From: Geodermatophilus aquaeductus
GTDB lineage: Bacteria; Actinomycetota; Actinomycetes; Mycobacteriales; Geodermatophilaceae
Length of the DNA stretch: 64,000 bases
Assembly (NCBI RefSeq): GCF_900182545.1
Contig: NZ_FXTJ01000001.1
Span: 124,001 to 188,000 of the forward strand
Reading direction: 5' to 3'
Both the position numbers and the translations under genes were made by a program. The notes under the pieces were generated by a model. The model was given only the letters and a program-made list of their open reading frames with translations. It ran no database searches and was not told where the DNA came from. Each line of letters begins with the position of its first letter. The stretch's first letter is position 1. Positions 37,809 through 47,467 of the stretch are shown here, one piece after another.

Positions 37809-38204
37809 GTGAGCCCGTTCGACGACGACGCCCCGGGGCCCGACTTCGACTCGCCGTCGGACCCGCCACCGCTGTCGATGGAGGAGCGGGCCGGGGTCCT
37901 CGACGACCTGGCCGAGCTCGAGGTATTCCGCACGCTGCTCGAGCCGACCGGCATCAAGGGCATCGTGGTCGACTGCCCGGACTGCGACGAGGAGCACCAC
38001 GTCGACTGGGCGCTGATGCAGGCCAACCTGCGCCAGCTGCTCGAGGAGGGCCAGACCGGCCGGCACGAGCCGCCGTTCGACCCCGACCCCGACGACTACG
38101 TCAGCTGGGACTACGCCAGCGGCTACGCCGACGGGGTGGCCGCGGTGGCCGAGCGCGAGGAGCCCGGCTCCGGCCGCGGCGGCCGCCACGCCCGCGAGGA
38201 GTGA
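37809..38204 (+). CDS. DUF5319 family protein
   Basis: The 131-residue acidic protein has a C-x-x-C plus His cluster, VVDCPDCDEEHHVDW (near 58-73), which could bind zinc. Its N- and C-terminal tails are disordered. GAGGAGAGGAGG precedes GTG 37809. It holds the position of Rv3412 next to guaB2 in M. tuberculosis. No function is assigned. Confidence 0.88.
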   Translation: MSPFDDDAPGPDFDSPSDPPPLSMEERAGVLDDLAELEVFRTLLEPTGIKGIVVDCPDCDEEHHVDWALMQANLRQLLEEGQTGRHEPPFDPDPDDYVSWDYASGYADGVAAVAEREEPGSGRGGRHAREE

Positions 38205-38210
38205 GGACGA

Positions 38211-38261
38211 GAACGCACTGAGGGGCCCCTCCGGCATCCGGTGGGGCCCCTCGGTGCGTTC
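38211..38261. terminator. Long bidirectional terminator
   Basis: GAACGCACTGAGGGGCCCC at 38211-38229 pairs with 38243-38261 (19 bp with one wobble) around a 13-nt loop. It lies between the convergent DUF5319 and LuxR genes. Confidence 0.88.
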
Positions 38262-38270
38262 TGCTCTGGC

Positions 38271-39005
38271 TCAGCTCATCATGCCGCGGCGGAAGCCCGT
38301 CGCGACCGCCTCGGCGCGGTCCTTGGCGCCGAGCTTGCGGAACAGCCGGCGCGCGTGGGTCTTGATGGTGTCCTCGGAGAGGTACAGCTCGCGGCCGATC
38401 TGGGCGTTGCTCTTGCCCTGGCTCATGCCGGTGAGGACCTGCATCTCGCGCATGGAGAGCGTGACGGCCGGCGGGGCCTCGCGGACGGTCGTGCTGACCG
38501 CGCGCGGACCGGCACCGTTGAGCGGGGTGGCCCAGGCCGGGGCGGGCGCGCCGACCGAGGCCAGCGGCACCGGGGCGGGCGAGGGCTGCGGCGGGCGGCC
38601 GTCGGCGCGCAGGCCCACCCGGGACAGGCCGAGGCCCATCTCCAGGGCGCTGGCGTCCCACCGGAGGTACCCGCGGGCCCCGACGGCGACCGCGGCGCGG
38701 ACGGTCTCGGCGTCGTCGGGGGCGCCGAGCACCAGCACCGGGACACCCGGGTGGTTGCGGATGACCTGCGTGGCCACGGTCAGACCGGTGTCCACGGCAC
38801 GCTGCGTGCCGACCAGGAGCACGTCGGGCTGCCGGGTGGCCAGGCGCTGCTGGAGAGCGACGGCGTCCCCGACGACCTCGACCCGGCCCACGAAGGGCAG
38901 GGCCACCAGGCGGCCGGCGACGTCGTCCCGGACCCGGCGGCGCTCGTCGTACACCCACACGGTCGTGGCCCCGTGGCCCGGGCCGCGCATCCTGTCGTCG
39001 ATCAC
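38271..39005 (-). CDS. LuxR-type regulator with atypical receiver domain
   Basis: The 244-residue protein has a receiver-like fold (about 13-125), a Pro/Ala linker and a C-terminal LuxR HTH (about 180-242, VTLSMREMQVLTGMSQGKSN). Where a receiver normally has the phosphorylated Asp (DVVLLD), this one reads DVLLVGTQ with Gly66, and the conserved Lys is Arg115 in RGYLRWD. It is therefore unlikely to be switched by phosphorylation. GACGAGGAG precedes GTG 39005, which is preferred over an upstream GTG frame. It is divergent from whiB3. The target is unknown. Confidence 0.9.
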   Translation of the reverse strand: MIDDRMRGPGHGATTVWVYDERRRVRDDVAGRLVALPFVGRVEVVGDAVALQQRLATRQPDVLLVGTQRAVDTGLTVATQVIRNHPGVPVLVLGAPDDAETVRAAVAVGARGYLRWDASALEMGLGLSRVGLRADGRPPQPSPAPVPLASVGAPAPAWATPLNGAGPRAVSTTVREAPPAVTLSMREMQVLTGMSQGKSNAQIGRELYLSEDTIKTHARRLFRKLGAKDRAEAVATGFRRGMMS

Positions 39006-39251
39006 GCTGTGCTCCTCGTCTCCCCCGGCCGTGGAGGGCACCCGGATCGTCGTGTGACCCGGAACGGCAACGGCCTGGAAAACACCATGACCGGCCGTGA
39101 CCGGGGGGAACACCCGTGATCACCCTGCGGGGGGAGACGGGGACCGGGAAAATGCTCGATCCCGGTGTGTTTGACCCTCGTGACCCTCGGGCACCGGCTC
39201 CCTGCGACCGGACCGCCCCCTCCGGCTCGCACCGAGCCGAGGAGGACCGAC

Positions 39252-39551
39252 ATGGCCGACATCCGCCGTCTCCCGACGCCCGTTGCCGAGGTGTGGGACT
39301 GGCAGCTGCACGGCGCCTGCCGCGGTGAGAGCACCGCACTGTTCTTCCACCCCGACGGCGAGCGCGGCCCCGCCCGTGCACGGCGCCAGGCTGCCGCCAA
39401 GGCCGTCTGCGGCAAGTGCCCGGTCGTGGAGGCCTGCCTCAAGCACGCGCTGAGCGTCCGGGAGCCCTACGGCGTGTGGGGCGGCATGAGCGAGGAGGAG
39501 CGGGCCCGGCTGATCGCCGCGGAGCCCGCCGCCGTCGCCGCCGGGGTGTAG
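39252..39551 (+). CDS. WhiB-family Fe-S regulator (WhiB3-like)
   Basis: The 99-residue protein has the four cluster cysteines C23, C53, C56 and C62 (GACRG, VCGKCPVVEAC), the GVWGG turn (74-78) and a basic-poor tail. EVWDWQLHGACRG and FFHPDGERG closely resemble WhiB3. In M. tuberculosis whiB3 lies in the same block near groEL1-groES. WhiB3 uses a [4Fe-4S] cluster to sense redox state and binds the major sigma factor. GGAGGAC stands 7 nt before the ATG. The subfamily is inferred from similarity recalled by eye. Confidence 0.9.
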   Translation: MADIRRLPTPVAEVWDWQLHGACRGESTALFFHPDGERGPARARRQAAAKAVCGKCPVVEACLKHALSVREPYGVWGGMSEEERARLIAAEPAAVAAGV

Positions 39552-39567
39552 CACCCCCGACGACCTC

Positions 39568-39605
39568 GAGAGGGCCGGTCCAGCAGTCGCTGGACCGGCC
39601 CTCTC
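39568..39605. terminator. 17-bp terminator hairpin
   Basis: GAGAGGGCCGGTCCAGC at 39568-39584 pairs perfectly with 39589-39605 around AGTC. It ends transcription from whiB3 and from the convergent gene at 39618. The inner 15 bp are nearly identical to the hairpin at 40627-40660. Confidence 0.88.
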
Positions 39606-39617
39606 GTCGTGTGGTGG

Positions 39618-40127
39618 TCAGGCCGTGCGCTCGGCCCTCATGACCTCGTCGTGCACCCACGAGCGCCCCCCGTCGTGCGAGGTCTCGGCCGACCAGGTGA
39701 AGGCGTCGGGCCGGACGTCGGAGAAGCGCCAGCGCAGCCACGGCTCCTCGTCGTCGCTGAGCAGCACGACCCCGCCGTCGCCGGTGGGGCGGCCGGTGAA
39801 CCGGCGGACGCGGCCGTTGACCGGGTCCATCCAGGTGGAGCGCCACGTACCGGGGTGCCTCGGGTCCGGGAAGCGCACGGTGGTCCCGTGGAAGGCCCGG
39901 GGCGGGACCCCCGCACCGGGTTCCCCCGGCCCGGGGACCACCCAGACGTCCTGCACGGCCCGGCCACCGAGCACCCGCCCGACGTGCAGCTCCCCCACCG
40001 CGGTCGACCAGGTGCCGTCCGGCTCGCGGCCGGACCAGGACAGCCGCCACGCGCCGACCAGCCGGCCGAACAGCGCCAGGTCGTCGGCGCCCGCCGGCTC
40101 CGGCGCGTGCAGGACGTCGTGCAGCAC
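39618..40127 (-). CDS. Hypothetical protein, DUF1579-like beta-barrel
   Basis: The 169-residue soluble protein is rich in Trp and beta-strand-like segments (GAWRLSWSGREPDGTW, RGVLGGRAVQDVWVV-like, WRSTWMDPVNGRVRRF, WRFSDVRPDAFTW). The pattern recalls lipocalin-like DUF1579 proteins. GAGGAGGGT precedes GTG 40127. It is divergent from a MarR gene with a shared dyad site, so it is probably its regulated target. No enzymatic residue was identified. Confidence 0.8.
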   Translation of the reverse strand: MLHDVLHAPEPAGADDLALFGRLVGAWRLSWSGREPDGTWSTAVGELHVGRVLGGRAVQDVWVVPGPGEPGAGVPPRAFHGTTVRFPDPRHPGTWRSTWMDPVNGRVRRFTGRPTGDGGVVLLSDDEEPWLRWRFSDVRPDAFTWSAETSHDGGRSWVHDEVMRAERTA

Positions 40128-40150
40128 GGGGACCCTCCTCCGTCAGACCG

Positions 40151-40165
40151 CTGTCAGATCGACAG
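40151..40165. promoter_or_regulatory. Likely MarR operator
   Basis: CTGTC (40151-40155) and GACAG (40161-40165) form an inverted repeat with a 5-nt centre, and another CTGTC follows at 40170-40174. TAGGCT at 40166-40171 is a plausible -10, six bases before the MarR GTG, implying a leaderless transcript overlapped by the operator. Confidence 0.6.
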
Positions 40166-40177
40166 TAGGCTGTCGGA

Positions 40178-40618
40178 GTGACCGACGTCCAGGAGGCCTA
40201 CCGGCTGCTCGTCGCCGACGTCTACGAGCTGGCCGGCACCTCGCGCCGCACCAGTGAGGCGATCGCCGCGACGGCGGGCCAGACCACCGCGCGGTGGCAC
40301 GTGCTCAGCGTGCTCTCGGGGGCGCCGTCGACGGTGGCGACCGTGGCGCGCCGGCTGGGCCTGACGCGCCAGTCGGTGCAGCGGGTCGCCGACGGCCTGC
40401 TCGCCGACGGCCTGGCCGACCGCGCCGCCAACCCCGACCACCGCACCGCGCCGCTGCTGGCGCTCACCGACGCCGGCCGGCAGGCACTGGCCGCGCTCGT
40501 CGAGCGGGGCGACGCCGACCGCGCCCGCGTCCTGGACGCGGCGGGCACCTCCGCGGAGGAGCTGCTCGCCTGCCGCGCGGTCCTCCGGCGGCTGCTGGCC
40601 GCTCTCGACACCCCCTGA
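40178..40618 (+). CDS. MarR-family transcriptional regulator
   Basis: The 146-residue protein has a winged-helix core with STVATVARRLGLTRQSVQRVADGL (about 50-73) and a wing DHRTAPLLALTDAG. Helical ends would form the dimer. It starts at GTG 40178, immediately after the operator and with no ribosome site. It probably represses itself and the divergent DUF1579-like gene. Confidence 0.92.
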   Translation: MTDVQEAYRLLVADVYELAGTSRRTSEAIAATAGQTTARWHVLSVLSGAPSTVATVARRLGLTRQSVQRVADGLLADGLADRAANPDHRTAPLLALTDAGRQALAALVERGDADRARVLDAAGTSAEELLACRAVLRRLLAALDTP

Positions 40619-40626
40619 GACGCCGC

Positions 40627-40660
40627 GAGGGCCGGCCCAGCCGCAGCTGGACCGGCCCTC
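40627..40660. terminator. 15-bp terminator hairpin
   Basis: GAGGGCCGGCCCAGC at 40627-40641 pairs with 40646-40660 (one mismatch) around CGCA. It serves the MarR gene and the convergent groEL gene. It is a near copy of the hairpin at 39568-39605. Confidence 0.85.
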
Positions 40661-40690
40661 CCGGTGCTCGCCCCCTGCCGGGGGCCGGCC

Positions 40691-42415
<1,725 letters not shown>

Positions 42416-42439
42416 GGGGGAGCTAGCGGGGAAGTGGGG

Positions 42440-42748
42440 TCACTTCTCCACGACGGCGAGCAGGTCGCGGGCGGAGAGCACGAGGTACTCCTCGCCGGCG
42501 TACTTGACCTCGGTGCCGCCGTACTTCGAGTAGATGACGACGTCGCCGACGTTGACGTCGAGCGGGACGCGGTTGCCGTTGTCGTCGATGCGGCCGGGGC
42601 CCACGGCGATGACCGTGCCCTCCTGCGGCTTCTCCTTGGCGGTGTCCGGGATGACCAGGCCGGAGGCGGTGGTCGTCTCGGCCTCGTTGGCCTGGACGAC
42701 GACGCGGTCCTCGAGCGGCTTGATGTTGACCTTGGTAGCGGTCGTCAC
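42440..42748 (-). CDS. groES: Co-chaperonin GroES
   Basis: The 102-residue protein has the family start [17 protein letters not shown], the mobile loop [18 protein letters not shown] and [24 protein letters not shown] 42748 gives the usual length. An AAGGGGG lies about 13 nt upstream. Expression is controlled by the CIRCE/promoter region 100 bp upstream, so HrcA-type heat-shock repression is expected. Confidence 0.97.
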   Translation of the reverse strand: MTTATKVNIKPLEDRVVVQANEAETTTASGLVIPDTAKEKPQEGTVIAVGPGRIDDNGNRVPLDVNVGDVVIYSKYGGTEVKYAGEEYLVLSARDLLAVVEK

Positions 42749-42849
42749 GAGGTGACGCCCCCTTCGGGATCGGACGGCGGGTGGTCTCACATGCTGTGGC
42801 ACGGGGGCCGGGCCTGCCGTCGCGGGGGTCAGGCGCCTGCCCGTGTCGA

Positions 42850-42884
42850 TTGGCACTCTACCCACGAGAGTGCCAGCCGCTCAA
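42850..42884 (-). promoter_or_regulatory. groES promoter with CIRCE operator
   Basis: TTGGCACTC-N9-GAGTGCCAG at 42850-42876 matches the CIRCE element bound by HrcA (consensus TTAGCACTC-N9-GAGTGCTAA). On the minus strand, TTGAGC (42879-42884) and TAGAGT (42855-42860) form a -35/-10 pair with 18-bp spacing, and the -10 lies inside the operator. Transcription would start about 100 nt before the groES GTG. Confidence 0.9.
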
Positions 42885-42930
42885 CCGGGTCGCCGGTTCG
42901 GTGGACGGCCGGCTGCGGGAGGCTGGCCGC

Positions 42931-44142
42931 GTGCCCGACGACGCCCTCCCCCTCCTGCGCACACCGGAGGGGGCGGCGGCCACCGCGCGCGCCGCGGCAC
43001 TGCTCGCCGGGGGCGCCGACGTCCTGACCGGCGTCGCCCGGCTGCGCGCCGAGGTCGGCCCGGAGCTGGCCGGCCCGGCCTGGGAGCTGGCCCGGCTGCG
43101 GGAGCGCGCCCGGCCGGTGTTCGGCGTCGACGCCGACCGGCTGTTCCTCACCGCGGACACCCTCGAGCAGGCCGGCCGCCCCGAGCTCGCCGCCCGCCGC
43201 GCCGCCCGGCTGCTCGCCGACGGCACCGACTCCGCCGCCGACCTCGGCTGCGCCGCCGGCACCGACACCGTCGCCCTGGCCCGGGCCGGCGCGCGGGTGC
43301 TCGCCGTCGACCGCGACCCGGTCGCGCGGGAGCTGACCGCCGCCAACGCCGCCGCGCTCGGGGTGGACGACGACGTGTGGGTGGTCGCCGGCGACGTCGT
43401 CGAGCTGGTGGCGGCCGCCCGCGGTGGCGAGGTGGCCGGCTGCGGCGCCGCCGTCCTCGACCCCGCCCGCCGCGCCGGCGGGAAGCGGCAGCTCGACCCC
43501 GACCGCTGGTCACCGCCGTGGTCGACGGTGGCCACGCTGCTCGACCGCGTCCCACGTGCGGTGGTCAAGGTGGCACCGGGCCTGGACCACGAGCGGGTCC
43601 CGGACGGCGTCGAGGCCGAGTGGGTGTCGGTGCGGGGGTCGATCGTCGAGGCGCTGCTGTGGGGGCGCGGGGTGTCGGAGACGTGGCGGCGGGCGACCGT
43701 CGTCCGCGACGGCACGGCCCACGAGCTGACCGCCGGCGCCGACCCGGGCCCGGCCGACGCCGGACCGGTGCGCGGGTGGCTGCACGAGCCCGACCCCACC
43801 GTCATCCGCTCCGGGCTGGTGTCCCTGGTGGCGGCGGAGCTCGGCGCGACGCTGGTCGACCCCACGATCGCCTACCTGACCTCCGGCGAGCGGGCCGCGA
43901 GCCCGTGGGTGACCTCCCACCGGGTCGACGAGGTGCTGCCCTTCGGCCGCAAGCGGCTGAAGGCGGCGCTGCGCGCCCGCGGCGTCGGCCGGGTGGTGGT
44001 CAAGAAGCGCGGCTCGGCGATCGAGCCGGAGACGCTCGCCCGGCAGCTGCGCGGCCCGGGCGCGGGGACGGCGACCGTCGTCGTCACCCGCGTGGCCGGC
44101 GCGCCGACCGCCCTGCTCTGCGACGTCATCAACCCGGGTTGA
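42931..44142 (+). CDS. SAM-dependent methyltransferase with THUMP-like domain
   Basis: The 403-residue protein has a helical N-terminus, a class I methyltransferase domain (about 100-220, with DLGCAAGTDTVALARAGARVLAVDRDP) and a C-terminal THUMP-like domain (about 320-395, RGVGRVVVKKRGSAIEPE). Proteins of this kind are annotated as THUMP-like-domain methyltransferases in actinobacteria; an RNA substrate is likely but unproven. GGGAGG precedes GTG 42931. The stop codon TGA falls inside the first of two palindromes that precede the next gene. Confidence 0.88.
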   Translation: MPDDALPLLRTPEGAAATARAAALLAGGADVLTGVARLRAEVGPELAGPAWELARLRERARPVFGVDADRLFLTADTLEQAGRPELAARRAARLLADGTDSAADLGCAAGTDTVALARAGARVLAVDRDPVARELTAANAAALGVDDDVWVVAGDVVELVAAARGGEVAGCGAAVLDPARRAGGKRQLDPDRWSPPWSTVATLLDRVPRAVVKVAPGLDHERVPDGVEAEWVSVRGSIVEALLWGRGVSETWRRATVVRDGTAHELTAGADPGPADAGPVRGWLHEPDPTVIRSGLVSLVAAELGATLVDPTIAYLTSGERAASPWVTSHRVDEVLPFGRKRLKAALRARGVGRVVVKKRGSAIEPETLARQLRGPGAGTATVVVTRVAGAPTALLCDVINPG

Positions 44143-44146
44143 CGAG
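44125..44146. promoter_or_regulatory. Upstream operator copy before the small HTH gene
   Basis: TCAACCCGGGTTGA (44129-44142) is a perfect 14-bp palindrome; outward bases continue the symmetry imperfectly. Half sites GTCATCAACC and GGTTGACGAG match the second copy 28 bp downstream. It contains the stop codon of the methyltransferase. Confidence 0.7.
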
Positions 44147-44152
44147 CCGCGC

Positions 44153-44174
44153 GTCATCAACCTAGGTTGATGAC
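44153..44174. promoter_or_regulatory. Perfect 22-bp operator overlapping the -10 of the HTH gene
   Basis: The half GTCATCAACCT (44153-44163) is repeated in exact reverse complement at 44164-44174. TAGGTT (44163-44168) within it is a plausible -10, and the GTG start of the next gene begins at 44175, so the transcript would be leaderless and directly covered by a bound repressor. Confidence 0.8.
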
Positions 44175-44399
44175 GTGGCGGGCGGAGCGGTCGACGTCCC
44201 GGGTCCCGAGGACCCGGAGGCGGCGCTGGCCGCCGTCGTCGCCCTGCGCCGGCTCGCGAGCCGGCTCGAGGTGGAGGCGGTGGTCGAGGCGGTCGGCAGG
44301 GGCTGGACGTGGGCCCAGGTCGGCGAGGCGCTCGGCATCAGCGCGCAGGCCGCCCACAAGAGGTTCGCCACCGAGGTCCGCGCACGGCGCGGGCACTGA
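44175..44399 (+). CDS. Small HTH regulator
   Basis: The 74-residue protein has a helical N-terminal part (ALAAVVALRRLASRLEVEAVVEAV) and a C-terminal helix-turn-helix (about 45-66, TWAQVGEALGISAQAAHKRF). No ligand domain is present. It starts directly after a perfect palindrome, so autoregulation is likely. It is followed 16 bp later by a stand-alone Clp N-domain protein; such pairs are seen in other actinobacteria, but the mechanism is not known. Confidence 0.82.
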   Translation: MAGGAVDVPGPEDPEAALAAVVALRRLASRLEVEAVVEAVGRGWTWAQVGEALGISAQAAHKRFATEVRARRGH

Positions 44400-44415
44400 C
44401 CAGGGAGGACTGGAC

Positions 44416-44898
44416 ATGGGGATCGTCACCGCGCTGCGGGACCTGCGCACCGTCAGGACGCTGCTCACCGGCGCCGAGGCCGAGGCCCGTCGCGGCGGGG
44501 AGCCGACGCCGGGGCCCGAGCACCTGCTGCTCGCGGCCGCCGCGCTTCCCGACGGGACGGCGGCCGCGGCGCTCGCCCGGGTCGGGGTCGACCGGGACGG
44601 CCTGCACGGGGCAGTCGAGGCCGTGCACGCCGCGGCGCTCGCCTCGGTCGGGGTCGGTGCCGAGGCCGGGGAGACGGGGCTGCGCGGACCGGCCACCGGC
44701 CCGATGCGCTCGACACCGCAGGCCCAGCAGGTCTTCCGCGCGGCGGTCGCGGCGGCGAAGGCGGCCCGGTCCCCGCTGCGCGGCGCGCACGTCGTCGCCG
44801 CGGTGTGCGACCTCGAGCGCGGCACCGCGGTCCGCGCGCTGGAGACCCTCGGCGTCGACCGCGACCGGCTGCGCGACGCCGCCCGCGAGGTCAGCTAG
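44416..44898 (+). CDS. Stand-alone Clp N-terminal-domain protein
   Basis: The 160-residue protein has two Clp N-domain repeats: GPEHLLLAAA to GVDRDGLHGAV (about 32-78), and LRGAHVVAAVCDLERGTAVRALETLGVDRDRLRDAA (positions about 122-157, key residues L-R-G-A-H and G-V-D-R-D). There is no AAA+ ATPase domain, so it cannot unfold substrates itself. It may act as an adaptor or decoy for ClpC/ClpP or as a small-molecule sensor. GGGAGG precedes the ATG. Probably co-transcribed with the HTH gene. Confidence 0.83.
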   Translation: MGIVTALRDLRTVRTLLTGAEAEARRGGEPTPGPEHLLLAAAALPDGTAAAALARVGVDRDGLHGAVEAVHAAALASVGVGAEAGETGLRGPATGPMRSTPQAQQVFRAAVAAAKAARSPLRGAHVVAAVCDLERGTAVRALETLGVDRDRLRDAAREVS

Positions 44899-44926
44899 GC
44901 GGCAGAGATGGCCATCCCTGCCGCCC

Positions 44927-45961
44927 TCAGCGGCTGACGACGTCGATCGGCAGGGAGCTGTCGGCGCCGAGGTCGGGAGCCGACGGCGCGACACCGGCGG
45001 CGACCAGCCGCGAGCCGAGCGCGGCGACCATCGCGCCGTTGTCGGTGCACAGCCGCGGGGAGGGCACCCGCAGAACGATCCCGGCCGCGGCGCAGCGCTC
45101 CTCGGCCAGCGCCCGCAGCCGCGAGTTGGCCGCCACTCCCCCGCCGAGCACGAGGTGGTCCACGCCGTGCTCGCGGCAGGCACGCACCGCCTTGGCGGTC
45201 AGCACGTCGGCGACCGCCTCCTGGAAGGACGCCGCGACGTCGGCCACCGGCACCGGCTCCCCCGCCTTCCGCCGGGCCTCGACCCAGCGCGCGACGGCGG
45301 TCTTCAGCCCGGAGAAGCTGAAGTCGTAGGGCGCGTCGCGGGGGCCGGTGAGCCCGCGGGGGAAGTCGATGGCCGACGGGTCGCCCTCGCGGGCGGCGCG
45401 GTCGATCGGCGGGCCGCCGGGGAAGGGCAGACCGAGCACCCGGGCGACCTTGTCGAAGGCCTCGCCGGCCGCGTCGTCGATGGTGCGGCCGAGGGAGGTC
45501 ACCTCCTGCGCCAGGTCGGGCACCAGCAGCAGCGAGCTGTGCCCGCCGGAGACCAGCAGCGCCAGCGACGGCTCGGCCAGCGGCCCGTGCTGCAGCTCGT
45601 CGACGGCGACGTGCGCGGCCAGGTGGTTGACCCCGTACAGCGGCTTGTCCAGCGCCAGCGCGTACGCCTTGGCGGCGGCCAGCCCGACCAACAGCGCGCC
45701 GGTGAGCCCCGGGCCGGCGGTCACGGCGACGGCGTCGACGTCGGAGGCGGACACCCCGGCGTCGGCCAGCGCGCGGTGCACGGTCGGGACCATCGCCTCC
45801 AGGTGCGCGCGCGAGGCGATCTCGGGCACCACGCCGCCGAAGCGCTCGTGCTCGGCCATCGACGTCGCCAGCGCGTCGGCGAGCAGCGTGTGCCCGCGGA
45901 CGATCCCGACGCCGGTCTCGTCGCACGAGGTCTCGAACCCGATGACCAGCGGCTCGCTCAC
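44927..45961 (-). CDS. tsaD: tRNA N6-threonylcarbamoyladenosine transferase TsaD
   Basis: The 344-residue Kae1-type ATPase transfers threonylcarbamoyl to A37 of ANN-decoding tRNAs. It begins [16 protein letters not shown], has the metal-binding [10 protein letters not shown] (H113, H117), [10 protein letters not shown] and the C-terminal [14 protein letters not shown] 45961 overlaps the rimI stop by four bases. It is the last gene in a run starting at UDG. Confidence 0.97.
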   Translation of the reverse strand: MSEPLVIGFETSCDETGVGIVRGHTLLADALATSMAEHERFGGVVPEIASRAHLEAMVPTVHRALADAGVSASDVDAVAVTAGPGLTGALLVGLAAAKAYALALDKPLYGVNHLAAHVAVDELQHGPLAEPSLALLVSGGHSSLLLVPDLAQEVTSLGRTIDDAAGEAFDKVARVLGLPFPGGPPIDRAAREGDPSAIDFPRGLTGPRDAPYDFSFSGLKTAVARWVEARRKAGEPVPVADVAASFQEAVADVLTAKAVRACREHGVDHLVLGGGVAANSRLRALAEERCAAAGIVLRVPSPRLCTDNGAMVAALGSRLVAAGVAPSAPDLGADSSLPIDVVSR

Positions 45962-46404
45962 GGCTTCTCCCGCTTCATGACGACGGCGTCGGTGTTGCTC
46001 GGCTGGTAGTAGCCGCGCCGCCGGCCGATCTCGGCGAACCCGCGCCGCCGGTACAGCCCCTGCGCCAGCTCGTTGTCGGCCCGCACCTCGAGCAGGACCA
46101 CGGGGCTGCGCCGGTCGGCCTCGGTCAGGAGCGCGTCGAGCAGCCGCGCACCGATGCCCTCGCCCTGCCGGGCGGTGGCGACGCCGATGGTGGCCACGTG
46201 CGCCTCGTCGTCGTAGGCGATGAGCCCGGCGTACCCGACGACCGTGCCCTCGTCGTCGGCGACCAGGTAGTGGCGGGTGTCGGTGCGGGCGAGCTCGTCG
46301 CGGTACATCGCGCGGGTCCAGGTGTCGGGCGCGAAGAGCTCCTCCTCCAGCGCCAGGACGGCGTCGAGGTCGGCCAGCCGCATCGGCCGCAGCCGGGGCG
46401 TCAC
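45958..46404 (-). CDS. rimI: Ribosomal-protein S18 alanine N-acetyltransferase RimI
   Basis: The 148-residue GNAT acetyltransferase has the acetyl-CoA loop [19 protein letters not shown] (about 75-93) and the family end [19 protein letters not shown]. It acetylates N-termini, classically of ribosomal S18. It overlaps tsaB and tsaD by four bases each; the rimI-tsaBD association is widespread. Confidence 0.93.
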   Translation of the reverse strand: MTPRLRPMRLADLDAVLALEEELFAPDTWTRAMYRDELARTDTRHYLVADDEGTVVGYAGLIAYDDEAHVATIGVATARQGEGIGARLLDALLTEADRRSPVVLLEVRADNELAQGLYRRRGFAEIGRRRGYYQPSNTDAVVMKREKP

Positions 46405-47036
46405 GACGTCGTCACCGGCTTGAAGGACGTGGGCGGCACGGCGTCGGGGCGGCGCAGGTACAGCGGCACCAGCGGACCGGCGGACGCGGGGTCGTCGAGC
46501 AGGGCCGCCGCGGCGCGCAGCAGCCCGGCGGTGGTCACCTCGGCGGGCTCGACCGGCGCCCCGAGCCGCTCGGCGAAGCGGAGGTCGCCGACCAGCGGGC
46601 CGGTGAGCCGGGCGTCCTCGGGCCGGACGACGCCGGGGCCGTCCACCCGGGCGCCGCCGTCGTCGTAGGCGGCCCAGTAGACCTCCTTGCGGCGGGCGTC
46701 GGTGACGACGGTGCGCGCGCCCGAGCCGACCGCGTCGAGCGAACAGACGCCGACGGCGGGGACGCCGCGCGCGTCGGCCAACGCCGCGGCGGTGACCACG
46801 CCGACCCGCAGGCCGGTGAACGGCCCGGGGCCCAGGCCGGCCACGACGGCGTCGACGTCGGCCAGGGCCAGGCCGGCCTCCGCGAGCGCCTCCCGCACGG
46901 CGGGGACCAGCAGTTCGGCGTGCCGGTTGCCCGAGGGCACCGCCCGCTCGGCGAGGACCTCGACCTCCCCGCCCGACCGGCGGGCGATCCCGGCGACCAG
47001 CGTGGGGGTCGCGGTGTCGAGGGCGAGGACGAGCAC
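46401..47036 (-). CDS. tsaB: tRNA t6A synthesis protein TsaB
   Basis: The 211-residue actin-like-fold partner of TsaD begins [17 protein letters not shown] and contains [23 protein letters not shown]. It scaffolds the TsaBDE complex. GTG 47036 gives the standard N-terminus; the NUDIX stop lies 12 bp upstream. Confidence 0.94.
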   Translation of the reverse strand: MLVLALDTATPTLVAGIARRSGGEVEVLAERAVPSGNRHAELLVPAVREALAEAGLALADVDAVVAGLGPGPFTGLRVGVVTAAALADARGVPAVGVCSLDAVGSGARTVVTDARRKEVYWAAYDDGGARVDGPGVVRPEDARLTGPLVGDLRFAERLGAPVEPAEVTTAGLLRAAAALLDDPASAGPLVPLYLRRPDAVPPTSFKPVTTS

Positions 47037-47047
47037 GGGACGCCAGG

Positions 47048-47467
47048 TTAGTCCGGTGCCGCGCGGTCCTCCGCCGCGCCCGGCCCGACCAGCCGCTGCA
47101 CGACGTCGGCGTAGGACGGGTGCGCCAGACGCAGGCCGCGCACCTCCGCGGCCGCGAACCAGCGCAGCTCGTCGTGCTCGTGCGGCTGCAGGTTCCGCGG
47201 TTCGCCGTCCCAGGCGCGCACGGCGTACAGGACGAGGTGGACGTCGCCGTCGCGGACCGCGAGCACCGGATCGGCCTCCCGCGGCGTCACGCCCACCTCC
47301 TCGCGCAGCTCCCGGGCCAGCGCGGCCGGCCCGTCCTCCCCCGGCTCGACGTGCCCGCCCGGGAAGTCCCACACGTCGGGATACCAGCGGCGCGACGGCG
47401 ACCGGTGGCCGAGCAGGACCCGGTCGCCCCGGACCAGCACGCCCGCGACGACGTCGTGCGCGCTCAC
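47048..47467 (-). CDS. NUDIX hydrolase
   Basis: The 139-residue protein has the full Nudix box GGHVEPGEDGPAALARELRE followed by EVGV (about 38-61). VVAGVLVRGDRVLLGHR lies before it. Members cleave nucleoside diphosphates, for example oxidised dNTPs (MutT-like). Here the substrate is not evident. GTG 47467 overlaps the GNAT stop by four bases. Confidence 0.93.
   Translation of the reverse strand: MSAHDVVAGVLVRGDRVLLGHRSPSRRWYPDVWDFPGGHVEPGEDGPAALARELREEVGVTPREADPVLAVRDGDVHLVLYAVRAWDGEPRNLQPHEHDELRWFAAAEVRGLRLAHPSYADVVQRLVGPGAAEDRAAPD

Noticed and set aside
39146-39171. SigR-like promoter GGGAA(A)...GTT upstream of the WhiB3-like gene
   Set aside because: The -35 lacks the final T and the spacing to GTT is one base short of the usual range; in GC-rich DNA this is weak evidence.
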